Position numbers and translations under genes: made by a program
NCBI GenBank assembly: GCA_964561135.1
Contig: CAZLOB010000054.1
Coordinates: 1 to 64,000, forward strand
DNA from: JANXDG01 sp964561135
GTDB lineage: Bacteria; Elusimicrobiota; Endomicrobiia; DTEH01
Direction of reading: 5' to 3'
Length of the DNA: 64,000 nucleotides
Shown here: positions 25,219-34,640 of the stretch, piece by piece
Numbering within the stretch: the first letter of the stretch is position 1
Layout of the letters: each line of letters starts with the position of its first letter
The notes under the pieces: model-generated
What the model saw: only the letters and a program-made list of their open reading frames with translations
What the model was told of the DNA's origin: nothing
Database searches by the model: none

Positions 25219-27975
25219 CTATTTTTTCTTTTCCACCACAGCTTGTGCAGCAGCAAGTATTGCTAATGGCACTCTATATGGTGAACAAGAAACATAATCC
25301 ATACCTACTTTATAACAGAACTTAACAGATTCAGGATCACCTCCTTGTTCACCACAGATACCTATCTTAAGTTTTGGTTTTACTTTCCTACCTTTTTGTA
25401 TAGCAATTTTAATAAACTCTCCAATACCTTCAAAATCTATTGTTTGGAACGGATCTTTTGATAATATATTTTTTTCAAGATATTTTGGTAAAAATGAACC
25501 GATATCATCTCGCGAAAAACCAAATCCCATCTGTGTTAAATCGTTTGTACCAAAAGAAAAGAATTCACATTCTTGTGCCATTTTGTCTGCAACGATACAT
25601 GCACGTGGTATTTCAATCATTGTCCCTACAACTAAAGGTAGTTTCTTTTTATCAAGTTTAAACTTTTCCAACACTTCTTGATAAACTTTTTCAATAATTT
25701 TCTTCTGATCAACAATTTCTTTTTCAGTTGATGTTACAGGTATCATAATTTCAGGCATTGCTTTTTTACCTTGTTTTACAAGTTCAGCTGCTGCTTCAAG
25801 TATTGCACGGACTTGATATTCGGTAACTTCAGGATATGAAATACCTAACCTTACACCTCTGTGCCCCATCATCGGGTTAACTTCAAACAACTTTGTAGTA
25901 CGTGCTTCAAATTCTTCTTCGGTAATACCAAGATCTTTTATTAATTTTTCTCTTTCATCTTTTCTTTTTGGGATAAACTCATGCAAAGGCGGATCTAATA
26001 ATCTTATTGTAACAGGTAAACCTTCCATTACCTCTAAAGTTTTTTTAATATCTTCTTTCATATATGGATAAAGTTCGTCAAGTGCTTTTCTTCTTTCTTC
26101 TTCATTAACAGCAACTATCATCTTTCTTAAAATAAACAAAGGTTTCTCTGACCCTTCACCATAAAACATATGTTCTGTCCTAAACAACCCGATCCCTTCT
26201 GCACCGAAAATCCTCGCTTTTTTAGCATCTTCAGGTGTGTCAGCATTTGTTCTTACACCAAGTTTTCTTATTTTATTACACAATTTCATAAATTCTACAA
26301 AATACGGGTTTTCTTCAGCTGCTTTTATAAGTGGAAGTTGACCTAAATAAACATTACCTTTGGTACCATTTAATGTAATCCAGTCTCCCTCTTTAACAAC
26401 CACATCTTTAACTCTAAATTCTTTCTTTTCATAATCAATATGTATATCTCCAGCTCCAACGATACAACATTTACCCCAACCACGTGCCACTAACGCTGCA
26501 TGCGATGTCATTCCACCACGTGCTGTAAGAATTCCAACTGCTGCACGCATACCTTCAACATCCTCAGGATTTGTTTCTTCTCTTACAAGGATAACCTTAT
26601 GTCCTTTTTTAGTCCATTCCACTGCATCGTTTGCTGTAAAGACAACTTGTCCTACAGCACCACCGGGCCCCGCAGGTAAACCTTTTGCTAAAACCTTTAC
26701 TTCTTTTTCTTTCATAGGATCAACAATAGGATGTAAAAGTTCATCAAGCTGTGATGGTGACACACGCATAACAGCCTCTTCAGCAGAAATCAATTTCTCT
26801 TTATACATCTCCACTGCCATTCTTACCGCTGCAGGACCATTTCTTTTACCAACTCTGCATTGCAACATCCATAGTTTACCTTTTTCAATTGTAAATTCGA
26901 TATCTAACATATCGCGATAATGTTTTTCTAGCCTTTTACAAATATCTTCAAGTTGTTTATAAATTTCAGGGAACTGTTTCTCAAGCGAAGGTAAATCTTT
27001 ACTATGTTCAGTTCTTGAATATTCGTTTACAGGATATGGTGTTCTTATGCCTGCTACAACATCTTCACCTTGTGCGTTTGGTAACCATTCACCATAAAAT
27101 TTATTTTCTCCAGTTGCTGGATTACGAGTAAACCCTACACCAGTCCCCGAATCATCCCCCATATTACCAAAAACCATTGCTTGAACATTTACTGCGGTAC
27201 CCCAGTCATCAGGAATGCCTTCTATTCTTCTATATGCAACTGCACGTTTCCCGTTCCAACTTAAAAATACTGCTCGTATTCCACCCCAAAGTTGTTCATA
27301 AGGATCTTCTGGAAATTCCCTTCCTAAAACTTCTTTCACTTTCTTTTTATAAATTTTAACAAGTTCTTTTAAATCTTCAGCAGTAAGTTCTGTGTCAAGT
27401 TTCACACCTTTTTTTTGTTTCATTTTCTCAAGTTCTTTCTCTAATTGTTGTCTTATTCCTTTACCTTCTTCGGGTTCAATACCTTCTGCTTTTTCCATTA
27501 CTACATCAGCATACATTTGTATTAACCTACGGTATGCATCGTAGACAAACCGTGGGTTGTTTGTTTGTTTTATTAACCCTTTTGCAGTTTCGTCATTAAG
27601 ACCAATATTAAGCACAGTTTCCATCATACCAGGCATTGACTTTCTTGCACCAGAACGAACTGATACCAAAAGTGGATTCTCTGGGTCACCAAACTTTCTA
27701 CCCATTATTGACTCAATATGTTTCAACCCTTGCATTACTTGTTCTTTTAACCCAGGTGGATATTTTTGGTTGTTTTTAAAAAAATATGTGCATACTTCCG
27801 TAGTGATTGTGAACCCTGCAGGAACTGGAAGTCTTAAATCTTTATGTCCAGCCATTTCAGCAAGGTTTGCTCCTTTACCACCAAGAAGATTCTTCATCTT
27901 CTCATTTCCGTCTGCTTTACCACCACCAAAAAGATATACATATTTTGGTACTTTTTTAGATTTTTTTTGTTTCAT
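25219..27975 (-). CDS. ppdK: Pyruvate, phosphate dikinase
   Basis: 918 residues. N-terminal ATP-grasp domain, central phosphohistidine domain with His492 in GGMTSHAALVARG (Thr490 is the regulatory Thr of plant enzymes), and a C-terminal PEP/pyruvate barrel with MGHRGVR, EIPRACIVAD, FGTNDLTQ and ICGEQGG. It interconverts pyruvate, ATP and phosphate with PEP, AMP and pyrophosphate, and in anaerobes often replaces pyruvate kinase. Start: the ATG at 27975 has GGAGG five bases upstream; a GTG four codons earlier is rejected. It heads the operon running to trpG, 24 bases before accB. Confidence 0.97.
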   Translation of the reverse strand: MKQKKSKKVPKYVYLFGGGKADGNEKMKNLLGGKGANLAEMAGHKDLRLPVPAGFTITTEVCTYFFKNNQKYPPGLKEQVMQGLKHIESIMGRKFGDPENPLLVSVRSGARKSMPGMMETVLNIGLNDETAKGLIKQTNNPRFVYDAYRRLIQMYADVVMEKAEGIEPEEGKGIRQQLEKELEKMKQKKGVKLDTELTAEDLKELVKIYKKKVKEVLGREFPEDPYEQLWGGIRAVFLSWNGKRAVAYRRIEGIPDDWGTAVNVQAMVFGNMGDDSGTGVGFTRNPATGENKFYGEWLPNAQGEDVVAGIRTPYPVNEYSRTEHSKDLPSLEKQFPEIYKQLEDICKRLEKHYRDMLDIEFTIEKGKLWMLQCRVGKRNGPAAVRMAVEMYKEKLISAEEAVMRVSPSQLDELLHPIVDPMKEKEVKVLAKGLPAGPGGAVGQVVFTANDAVEWTKKGHKVILVREETNPEDVEGMRAAVGILTARGGMTSHAALVARGWGKCCIVGAGDIHIDYEKKEFRVKDVVVKEGDWITLNGTKGNVYLGQLPLIKAAEENPYFVEFMKLCNKIRKLGVRTNADTPEDAKKARIFGAEGIGLFRTEHMFYGEGSEKPLFILRKMIVAVNEEERRKALDELYPYMKEDIKKTLEVMEGLPVTIRLLDPPLHEFIPKRKDEREKLIKDLGITEEEFEARTTKLFEVNPMMGHRGVRLGISYPEVTEYQVRAILEAAAELVKQGKKAMPEIMIPVTSTEKEIVDQKKIIEKVYQEVLEKFKLDKKKLPLVVGTMIEIPRACIVADKMAQECEFFSFGTNDLTQMGFGFSRDDIGSFLPKYLEKNILSKDPFQTIDFEGIGEFIKIAIQKGRKVKPKLKIGICGEQGGDPESVKFCYKVGMDYVSCSPYRVPLAILAAAQAVVEKKK

Positions 27976-28017
27976 AAAAACCTCCACTCCTTTCTATATA
28001 AAACTTAAGAGTTTTTT

Positions 28018-28046
28018 GAAATATAAAATTTAGTTTTTATTGTCAA
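28018..28046 (-). promoter_or_regulatory. Possible promoter for the ppdK-accBC-hisAI-trpEG run
   Basis: A consensus TTGACA on the minus strand (28041-28046) overlaps the end of the upstream epimerase gene. Seventeen bases on, TATTTC (28018-28023) is a weak -10; TATATT at 28020-28025 is a better hexamer but at 15 bases. The start would fall near 28011, giving a leader of about 35 bases with GGAGG. Confidence 0.45.
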
Positions 28047-28972
28047 CAATTATTTTTGAAATATTCTATTGTAAGTTTTAAACCTTTTTCTAACGGAACC
28101 TTTGGTTCCCAATTTAATAACTTTTTTGCTTTTGTAATATCAGGTTGTCTTTGTTTTGGGTCATCTTGTGGCAATGGTTTGAAAACAATTTTGCTTTTTG
28201 AATTTGTAAGTTTTTTTATCAAATAAGCAAAATCTATTATTCTTATTTCCTGTGGATTACCAAGATTTATTGGTTCAGGTACATCTTTAAACAACAATTT
28301 GTAGATCCCTTCAACCAAATCTGAGATATAACAAAACGACCTTGTCTGTGTACCATCGCCATAGACAGTAATTGGTTTGTTTTTCAATGCTTGATAGATG
28401 AAGTTTGGCACAACTCTACCATCATTAAGACGCATTCTCGGACCATAGGTGTTAAAAATTCTTACTATTCTTATTGACATTTTATGGTATCTATGGTACG
28501 CCATTGTTAGCGCTTCAGCGAAACGTTTTGCTTCGTCGTATACACCTCGTGGACCTATAGGATTGACATTTCCCCAGTATGATTCAGGTTGCGGGTTCAC
28601 TAACGGATCACCATAAACTTCAGATGTTGATGCAAGCATAAAGATTGCTTTTTTTTCTTTAGCTAAACCTAACGCTTTATGAGTACCTAACGCACCTACT
28701 TTAAGTGTTTGTATAGGATATTTCAAATAATCAACAGGTGATGCTGGTGAAGCAAAATGTAATACAGCATCAATTTTACCTGGTACATGAATATAATTTG
28801 TTACATCATGTTTTATAAACAAAAATCTTTCATTACCAAAAAGATGTTCGATATTTTTAATATTCCCTGTAATCAAATTATCAATACCAATAACATAATG
28901 TTTCTTTTTAACAAAATAATCGCATAAATGTGACCCTATAAATCCTGCTGCACCTGTTATTACTACTCTCAT
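28043..28972 (-). CDS. uxs: UDP-glucuronate decarboxylase (UDP-xylose synthase)
   Basis: 309-residue extended short-chain dehydrogenase. NAD-binding GAAGFIGSH near the start, and catalytic Y145 and K149 in YDEAKRFAEA, a form typical of UXS. RIFNTYGPRM, GDGTQTRSFCYI and NLGNPQE follow. It converts UDP-glucuronate to UDP-xylose. Directly upstream and overlapping by four bases is ugd, which makes UDP-glucuronate, so the pair forms a UDP-xylose pathway for surface glycans. Confidence 0.9.
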   Translation of the reverse strand: MRVVITGAAGFIGSHLCDYFVKKKHYVIGIDNLITGNIKNIEHLFGNERFLFIKHDVTNYIHVPGKIDAVLHFASPASPVDYLKYPIQTLKVGALGTHKALGLAKEKKAIFMLASTSEVYGDPLVNPQPESYWGNVNPIGPRGVYDEAKRFAEALTMAYHRYHKMSIRIVRIFNTYGPRMRLNDGRVVPNFIYQALKNKPITVYGDGTQTRSFCYISDLVEGIYKLLFKDVPEPINLGNPQEIRIIDFAYLIKKLTNSKSKIVFKPLPQDDPKQRQPDITKAKKLLNWEPKVPLEKGLKLTIEYFKNNC

Positions 28973-30264
28973 ACATCACTCCTTCTTCCAACACATTTAT
29001 AGATAAATCCTAATTTAGTCATTTTCTTTGGGTCAAAAATATTTCTTCCGTCAATTATAATCGGTTGGTTAAGTAATTTTTTTACTTTTTTTAAATCGAG
29101 TTTTTTAAACTCTGGCCATTCTGTAAGTATCACCAAACAATCACTGTTTTTTGCAACTTCATACGGATTATCACAATATTCTATATCTGGGAAAATTTGT
29201 TTCATTTTTTGTATTGCTTTAGGATCATATGCTTTAATTTTTGCACCTTTTTGTTTTAATGTTTTTATTATATAAATTGATGGTGCTTCACGAATGTCAT
29301 CAGTGTTTGGTTTAAAAGAAAGTCCTAAAATACCTATCATCTTTTCTTTTAAAATCCATAATGTATCTTCAATTTTTTTGGCAAAAAGTTCTTTTTGTTT
29401 TTCATTAATTTTTTTTACTTCTTTAAGTAAAGAGAAATCATAGCCAAGTTTTTCAGAGATCCATATAAACGCATCAACATCTTTCGGAAAACAACTACCA
29501 CCATAACCTACACCTGCTTTAAGAAAATCTTTACCAATTCTTTTATCTAACCCCATACCTAAAGCAACTTTTTCAACATCTGCACCACTTAGTTCACATA
29601 TATTTGCCACTGCATTAATAAACGATATTTTTGTTGCTAAAAACGAGTTTGAAGCATGTTTTATAAGTTCAGCACTTTTTGTATCAACTATAATTTTAGG
29701 CGATTTTATTTTTTGGTACAGTTTTAACATAATTTTTTTTGCTTTTTCTGATTCAACCCCAATAACAATCCTGTCCGGATACAAAAAATCTTTAACTGCA
29801 GAACCTTCTCTTAAAAACTCAGGATTTGAAACAACATCAAATTCAACATTATTTTTTTTATATCTTTGGATTGTTTTTTTTATCCATTCAGCTGTTTCAA
29901 CTGGCACCGTAGATTTTTCAACAACAACTTTGTAACTATCCAAATATTTTGCAATTTCTTTTGCTACATCTTCAACATAACTTAAATCTGGAGAACCATC
30001 AGGATTTGATGGTGTACCTACACAAATAAAAATTACTTCATTACTAACAACAGCATCTTTTATATCAATGGAAAACTTTATTCTTTTTTTATTTTTTTTA
30101 ATAAGTTTATCTAAGTTTGGTTCAAAAATAGGTAGTTTTCCTGAAAACAATTTCTTTATTTTTTCTTCATCGTTATCAACACAAACTACTGTATGTCCAA
30201 GTTCAGCAAGACACACACCTGTTGTTAATCCTACATATCCACACCCTATAACTCCTACTTTCAT
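28969..30264 (-). CDS. ugd: UDP-glucose 6-dehydrogenase
   Basis: 431 residues. N-terminal NAD domain GCGYVGLTTG, SVP-type signature V-E-K-S-T-V-P-V, NPEFLREG, and catalytic Cys258 in YGGSCFPKD, followed by the C-terminal UDP-binding domain (LGLSFKPNTDD-x-R-E-A-P). It oxidises UDP-glucose to UDP-glucuronate with two NAD+. It overlaps uxs by four bases downstream and the maturation protease gene by four bases upstream. Confidence 0.95.
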   Translation of the reverse strand: MKVGVIGCGYVGLTTGVCLAELGHTVVCVDNDEEKIKKLFSGKLPIFEPNLDKLIKKNKKRIKFSIDIKDAVVSNEVIFICVGTPSNPDGSPDLSYVEDVAKEIAKYLDSYKVVVEKSTVPVETAEWIKKTIQRYKKNNVEFDVVSNPEFLREGSAVKDFLYPDRIVIGVESEKAKKIMLKLYQKIKSPKIIVDTKSAELIKHASNSFLATKISFINAVANICELSGADVEKVALGMGLDKRIGKDFLKAGVGYGGSCFPKDVDAFIWISEKLGYDFSLLKEVKKINEKQKELFAKKIEDTLWILKEKMIGILGLSFKPNTDDIREAPSIYIIKTLKQKGAKIKAYDPKAIQKMKQIFPDIEYCDNPYEVAKNSDCLVILTEWPEFKKLDLKKVKKLLNQPIIIDGRNIFDPKKMTKLGFIYKCVGRRSDV

Positions 30265-30737
30265 CTCAAAACTCCTTCTATCATAGTATCAACTAACTTT
30301 TTTGTTTCTTTGCTTATTTTTGTGCCAATTTTTAAAGACTGAGGTTTTATTGCCAAAACAAAAAACTGTGTGTTATCCAGTTCTTTTTCTAAAAATTCAA
30401 TTATTGTAGTTAAAGATATATTATGTGTTGAAAAAGTTATATTTTGTATTTCATTTTTCTCTAATAATAAACAAGGATGACATGTTTCTATAGAACGATA
30501 TGCATCCACAAAAATAACTACTTCTGGTTCTAATTTCAAAATTTTACTAAGATAGTTTTCTAAACACAATCCTGCGTTAATAAAATTTACATTATAATTT
30601 TTTATTTTTTTTGACAACTGTTCAACAAAATAACATCCTACACCATCGTCACTTTTCAATGTATTACCTATACCTACGAAAACAACTTTTTTATTTTTTA
30701 TAAAATCTTTAATAACAGATATTGGTTCTGTATTCAT
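30261..30737 (-). CDS. HycI/HyaD-type hydrogenase maturation protease
   Basis: 158 residues. Family M52 pattern: VGIGNTLKSDDGVG near the N-terminus, a second Asp in FVDAYR (D78) and a His in STHNISL (H105), which are the three expected nickel ligands together with D31. These proteases trim the C-terminus of the NiFe hydrogenase large subunit. No hydrogenase gene is in the window. It lies between ugd and mtnA, touching both, so co-transcription is likely but functional linkage is not obvious. Confidence 0.82.
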   Translation of the reverse strand: MNTEPISVIKDFIKNKKVVFVGIGNTLKSDDGVGCYFVEQLSKKIKNYNVNFINAGLCLENYLSKILKLEPEVVIFVDAYRSIETCHPCLLLEKNEIQNITFSTHNISLTTIIEFLEKELDNTQFFVLAIKPQSLKIGTKISKETKKLVDTMIEGVLR

Positions 30738-31753
30738 TAAAAATCGTATGGATATTTAAAAATTCCTTCCTCAGTAACAATTGCTGTTATTAACTTAGCA
30801 GGTGTAACATCAAACGCTGGATGCAAAACTTTTGCAGATTTTAATGTTATTAATTTGTTATTTATATACTTTACTTCATCTTCGGAACGTTGTTCAATTT
30901 TTATCTTTTCACCTGTAGGAATATTTCTATCAATACTAGAAGTTGGTGCTACAACATAAAATGGAATATTATGATATTTTGCTAAAACAGCAAGTGTGTA
31001 AGTACCAATTTTGTTTGCTGTATCACCATTTTTTGCAATTCTATCCGCTCCAACTATAATACAGTCGACTTTTTTTTCTTTTATAACATATCCTGCCATG
31101 TTATCCGTTATCATACAACATGGCACACCATTAAACATAAGTTCAAACATTGTTAATCGTGCTCCTTGTAAATATGGTCTTGTTTCATCGACATAGACAA
31201 AACTGATTTTTTTACGTTTGTATCCTTCAATTATAACACCTAACGCGCTACCTATATCAGCACATGCTAATACTCCTGTATTACAATGTGTTAACACACA
31301 AGAATTTTTTTTAAGCAACTTTATACCGTTTTCAACTATTTTTTCTAACGACTTTTTATTCTCCTGCCTTATTTTTTCAACTTCTTTAAATAGTAATTTT
31401 AAATTTTTTTTATCAAGTTTATCTTTTGGTATTTTTAGTAAAAAATTTTTGATTCTGTTGACCACATATGATATGTTATAAGCTGTGGGTCGGCAGGAAA
31501 TAAACTCTTGTGCAACTTTCGTTATATAATCTTTAAAATCTTTACCTTTATAGGTTTTAACTGCTAAATACATTCCATAGCCACTTATAATACCTATTGC
31601 AGGTGCACCACGTATAACCATATCTTTAATACATTTTATCACATCTTTATATGTATCACATTTAATATATACTTTTTTAAATGGAAGTTTCCTTTGGTCA
31701 AGGACAAAAATTGAATCTCCTTTAAATATGAAAGGGGATAAAACAGAAGACAT
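30737..31753 (-). CDS. mtnA: S-methyl-5-thioribose-1-phosphate isomerase (MtnA / eIF2B-like)
   Basis: 338 residues. Motifs VIRGAPAIGI, the catalytic Cys in THCNTGVLA, ETRPYLQGARLT, the catalytic Asp in VGADRIAKNGDTANKIGTY, and PFDVTP-like AFDVTPAKLI. It acts in methionine salvage, converting the aldose phosphate to a ketose. The related ribose-1,5-bisphosphate isomerases are possible, but the motif set fits MtnA. The stop and the start of the protease gene share one base. No other salvage gene is adjacent. Confidence 0.92.
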   Translation of the reverse strand: MSSVLSPFIFKGDSIFVLDQRKLPFKKVYIKCDTYKDVIKCIKDMVIRGAPAIGIISGYGMYLAVKTYKGKDFKDYITKVAQEFISCRPTAYNISYVVNRIKNFLLKIPKDKLDKKNLKLLFKEVEKIRQENKKSLEKIVENGIKLLKKNSCVLTHCNTGVLACADIGSALGVIIEGYKRKKISFVYVDETRPYLQGARLTMFELMFNGVPCCMITDNMAGYVIKEKKVDCIIVGADRIAKNGDTANKIGTYTLAVLAKYHNIPFYVVAPTSSIDRNIPTGEKIKIEQRSEDEVKYINNKLITLKSAKVLHPAFDVTPAKLITAIVTEEGIFKYPYDF

Positions 31754-31780
31754 CTTTGTTTTTTATCCTTTTTAAGCAAG

Positions 31781-32047
31781 TTATGGGATAGAATCTAAAA
31801 GTTCTTTAATCTCCTCGTTTGACTTACCTTCAATTTCAATAGTTTTTTCTTTTCCCCTATGCCCTTTTCTTAAATACACATCTTTAAGTTTAACACCAAA
31901 ATATTCAGCAATAATTTTTTTTATAAGTTCGTTTGTTTCATCACTTTTAACATCTTTTGTTGTAACACACACTCGTAAAACCGTTCCTATTCGTGAAACA
32001 ATTTCATTATATTTCGAATTAGGTAAAACTCTTACTTTTATTATCAT
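31781..32047 (-). CDS. YggU/DUF167-family protein
   Basis: 88 residues covering one complete DUF167 domain: V-x-P-x-S near the N-terminus, N-E-L-I-K-K-I-I-A-E-Y-F, and LRKGHRGKEKTIEI at the end. The function of this widespread family is unknown. It overlaps the downstream end of the GTG-started membrane protein gene by four bases. Confidence 0.88.
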   Translation of the reverse strand: MIIKVRVLPNSKYNEIVSRIGTVLRVCVTTKDVKSDETNELIKKIIAEYFGVKLKDVYLRKGHRGKEKTIEIEGKSNEEIKELLDSIP

Positions 32048-32643
32048 CTTGCATCCCCTCTTTTAAAATTATTTTTTACTCTACATAGATAAATCTCTAA
32101 TTCTCTACCCATTCCTTTAGATAATAAAAGCTTCGTTTCATACGGTTCAAACTCAGGGTGTTCTATTTTCAAAGATATATAAGTATCCAAGATCTCATCA
32201 GAAACAACATATTCAAACTTACCATCTGTATCTGTATAAAAAATATCTAACAAAACATCCGTCTTTAATATACTTATTTTAGCATTTGATACAGGTTTTA
32301 AAGAACCTAAAACAAAAACTCTACCTTTTATAATAGAGGCATTATACGGTTGTATTAAAACATTCGTTTGTATTTTTTTATTTTTAACATTTATTAACAC
32401 AAAATTTGTTGTGTATCCCAATACTGCGATTAACAAGTTAAAAATAGAAACAAAAAATGTTATCAAAAACAAAGTGTTGTTATAAAAGAACTTTTTCCTT
32501 CTCTTAACAAACCACCTAAAAATCACTAAACATACTAAAATTGATATTGAAACAAACAAAAACCATATTTTTGCATATAAAAACGGTAAAAAACAACTGT
32601 TAACCAAAACAGCTAAGATTAATAAAAATTCTATTATATTCAC
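32044..32643 (-). CDS. Membrane protein with carboxypeptidase-regulatory-like domain
   Basis: 199 residues. Three hydrophobic segments (about 3-22, 25-45 and 57-82) are followed by a beta-sandwich-like domain (about 100-185; KGRVFVLG, LKPVSNAKISI, TDTDGKFEYVV), typical of carboxypeptidase-regulatory-like/CNA-B folds used in surface proteins. It starts with GTG at 32643; no in-frame ATG fits. Specific function is not recognised. It is translationally coupled to yggU. Confidence 0.75.
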   Translation of the reverse strand: MNIIEFLLILAVLVNSCFLPFLYAKIWFLFVSISILVCLVIFRWFVKRRKKFFYNNTLFLITFFVSIFNLLIAVLGYTTNFVLINVKNKKIQTNVLIQPYNASIIKGRVFVLGSLKPVSNAKISILKTDVLLDIFYTDTDGKFEYVVSDEILDTYISLKIEHPEFEPYETKLLLSKGMGRELEIYLCRVKNNFKRGDAR

Positions 32644-32677
32644 TTAACATTCTGCAAACAAATTTTCATAACATTAT

Positions 32678-32920
32678 TTAATAAAAGGCTACAAATTTTA
32701 ACATTGGTAAGACAATATCGCAACCAATCTTATGAAGATATACAATAGGATTTTTTTTACTTCTGTGAGTTACAAATAAATAATAAATTAGTGCCTCTAA
32801 AAACTTGATTTTTATTGCAGGAATAGAAATGATTTGTCTTTTATATTCAAAAATATCTGTTGTTTCTTTTTTAAAAAAAATTACAAACTGCCAAATTTTT
32901 TCTACAAGAATTTTTAGCAT
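32678..32920 (-). CDS. Small hypothetical protein after tRNA-Gln
   Basis: 80 codons, no recognised family. It is rich in Ile, Lys and Phe with a hydrophobic C-terminal half. It starts 11 bases after tRNA-Gln, and the tRNA's 3' end supplies a GGAGG nine bases before the ATG. In DNA this AT-rich an 80-codon frame may be chance, so it is listed with low confidence. Confidence 0.35.
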   Translation of the reverse strand: MLKILVEKIWQFVIFFKKETTDIFEYKRQIISIPAIKIKFLEALIYYLFVTHRSKKNPIVYLHKIGCDIVLPMLKFVAFY

Positions 32921-32930
32921 ATATTTTAAC

Positions 32931-33002
32931 CTCCGGGGCCTGGACTCGAACCAGGACTAAAGGATCCAAAGTCCCTTGTGCTACCAATTACACCACCCCG
33001 GA
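32931..33002 (-). tRNA. tRNA-Gln (anticodon UUG)
   Basis: 72 bases on the minus strand. Acceptor stem TCCGGGG/CCCCGGA, D stem GTGT/GCAC, anticodon stem AGGGA/TCCTT around the loop CTTTGGA (anticodon TTG, reads CAA), and T arm CCTGG-TTCGAGT-CCAGG. CCA is not encoded. It has its own promoter at 33042-33070. Confidence 0.95.
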
Positions 33003-33240
33003 AATATCTCACAATCTCGTTGCTTAGCCAAAATTTGGTAAATAATACAAAAAAAATAACAAAATTTCAACATCTAACAAAAATATCGTTAACATAAAAG
33101 ATGAATTGTTATAAAATTGTTCATCCTATTAAGAAAAATATATAAAATCAACGGAGTTTAAAAGAGGATAGTTTTTAGATTTTATAATCTTATTACAAAA
33201 AATTAAGAATAGACAAAAACTAAAATTAATATCTTTTTCT
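33003..33240. other. Intergenic region between the Re-citrate synthase-like gene and tRNA-Gln
   Basis: 238 bases with the tRNA-Gln promoter at 33042-33070. GATGAA (33100-33105) and TTCATC (33120-33125) could pair across a 14-base A/T loop. No coding potential is seen on either strand. Confidence 0.6.
33042..33070 (-). promoter_or_regulatory. Promoter for tRNA-Gln
   Basis: On the minus strand TTGAAA (33065-33070) and TATTAT (33042-33047) are separated by exactly 17 bases. The predicted start, near 33035, is about 33 bases before the mature tRNA 5' end. It is the only good promoter in this intergenic stretch. Confidence 0.7.
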
Positions 33241-34632
33241 TCATTTCTTGCGATATTTATTATAAACTTCTGGCAGATAAGTTTTAACTAAATCCCACAT
33301 TTCTTCATCAGAAATGTCAGAAACTCTATAATGTACATTGTATTGTTCGTCAATCCATTCTTTAATTTTGAGTATACCTGGATGGTCTTTAGGCAACCAT
33401 TCGTTCTCAGGTATTTTAAGTTTTGTATTAATCCAATATGCAATCCCAGCAAGGCCTGATTTATCTGATATACCAACTTCTGGTTTTCTTCCAAGAATTT
33501 TCTCTGTGTTAAAAATATTATAAATTTCTTCAAACTTAAGGAGACCGTCAGCATGGATACCAGCACGTGTTTTAGCAAAATTTTCGCCAACAAAAGGTTG
33601 GTTTGGAGGAATTCTATACCCAATCTTTTCTTTAAAATATTCTGCAATCCTTGTTATAGCAGATAAATCCATACCGTGTGTTTCTCCACGTAATGCAACA
33701 TAATGGATACACAACGCTTCAATTGGTGTGTTCCCAGTCCTTTCTCCAATACCTAAAAGAGAACCATTAGCAGCAGAACATCCGTAAAGCCAGGCTGTCG
33801 TTGCATTAACTACGCCAAAATAAAAATCGTTATGCCCATGCCATTCAAGCCACTCTGATGGTACCCCAGCAAGACGTGTAAGACCGTATATAATTCCTGG
33901 AACACTTCTTGGTAGAGAAGCACCTGGATATGTTACACCATATCCCAATGTATCACAAGCACGTATTTTAACAGGCATTTTTGCTTCATGAGCAAGTTTC
34001 ATAAGTTGTCTTGCAAAAGGTATAACAAATCCATAAAAATCCGCACGAGTTATATCTTCAAAATGTACTCTTGGAATTATTTTCATTTCTAAAGCTTTTT
34101 CAACAATTTTTAAATATTGCTGCATAGCCTGAGAACGTTTCATTTTTAACTTATAAAATATATGATAATCAGATACTGAAGCAAGTATACCTGTTTCTTT
34201 TATCCCCATTTGTTTTACTAACTCAAAATCTTGTTCGTTAGCACGAATCCAAGCAGTTATCTCAGGATATTTCAAATTAAGCTTCATACATTCTTCAACA
34301 GCTTTTCTATCTTTCTCCGTGTAAATAAAAAATTCTGTCTGTCTTATAACACCGTTTGGTCCTGAAAGCTCTGACATAAGTTTATATAAATCTACCGTTT
34401 GTTCAACAGTAAAATTTCCAAACCCTTGTTGACCATCTCTAAATGTAGTATCAGTAATCCATATTTCTTCAGCTGGATTCATCGGCACTAATCTATGGTT
34501 AAAAGGTACTTTAGGTATCTCATCATAAGAAAATATATCTCGGTACAAATTTGGCTCATCTACATCTTGTAATTCATATCGATATTCATCTTGTTCTAAA
34601 GTTCTTCTATGTTTATTAAATCTTAAAACCAT
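33241..34632 (-). CDS. Re-citrate synthase-like enzyme (isopropylmalate synthase superfamily)
   Basis: 463-residue DRE-TIM metallolyase: DTTFRDGQQ at about 61-69, GPNGVIRQTEFF, HFEDITRADFYGF, ACDTLGYG, and metal ligands HGHND. The N-terminal extension, the GPNGVIRQTEFF block and the GERTGNTPIEAL segment match the Re-citrate synthase branch of anaerobes rather than leucine-pathway LeuA, which is separately present at 50990. It would condense acetyl-CoA with oxaloacetate; a homocitrate-type activity is possible. It is last in a run with accA and wzz, eight bases after wzz. Confidence 0.78.
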   Translation of the reverse strand: MVLRFNKHRRTLEQDEYRYELQDVDEPNLYRDIFSYDEIPKVPFNHRLVPMNPAEEIWITDTTFRDGQQGFGNFTVEQTVDLYKLMSELSGPNGVIRQTEFFIYTEKDRKAVEECMKLNLKYPEITAWIRANEQDFELVKQMGIKETGILASVSDYHIFYKLKMKRSQAMQQYLKIVEKALEMKIIPRVHFEDITRADFYGFVIPFARQLMKLAHEAKMPVKIRACDTLGYGVTYPGASLPRSVPGIIYGLTRLAGVPSEWLEWHGHNDFYFGVVNATTAWLYGCSAANGSLLGIGERTGNTPIEALCIHYVALRGETHGMDLSAITRIAEYFKEKIGYRIPPNQPFVGENFAKTRAGIHADGLLKFEEIYNIFNTEKILGRKPEVGISDKSGLAGIAYWINTKLKIPENEWLPKDHPGILKIKEWIDEQYNVHYRVSDISDEEMWDLVKTYLPEVYNKYRKK

Positions 34633-34640
34633 ACCACCCC

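Noticed and set aside
27557..28033. 158-codon open frame on the plus strand
   Set aside because: It is antisense to the N-terminal part of ppdK, whose catalytic domains are certain.
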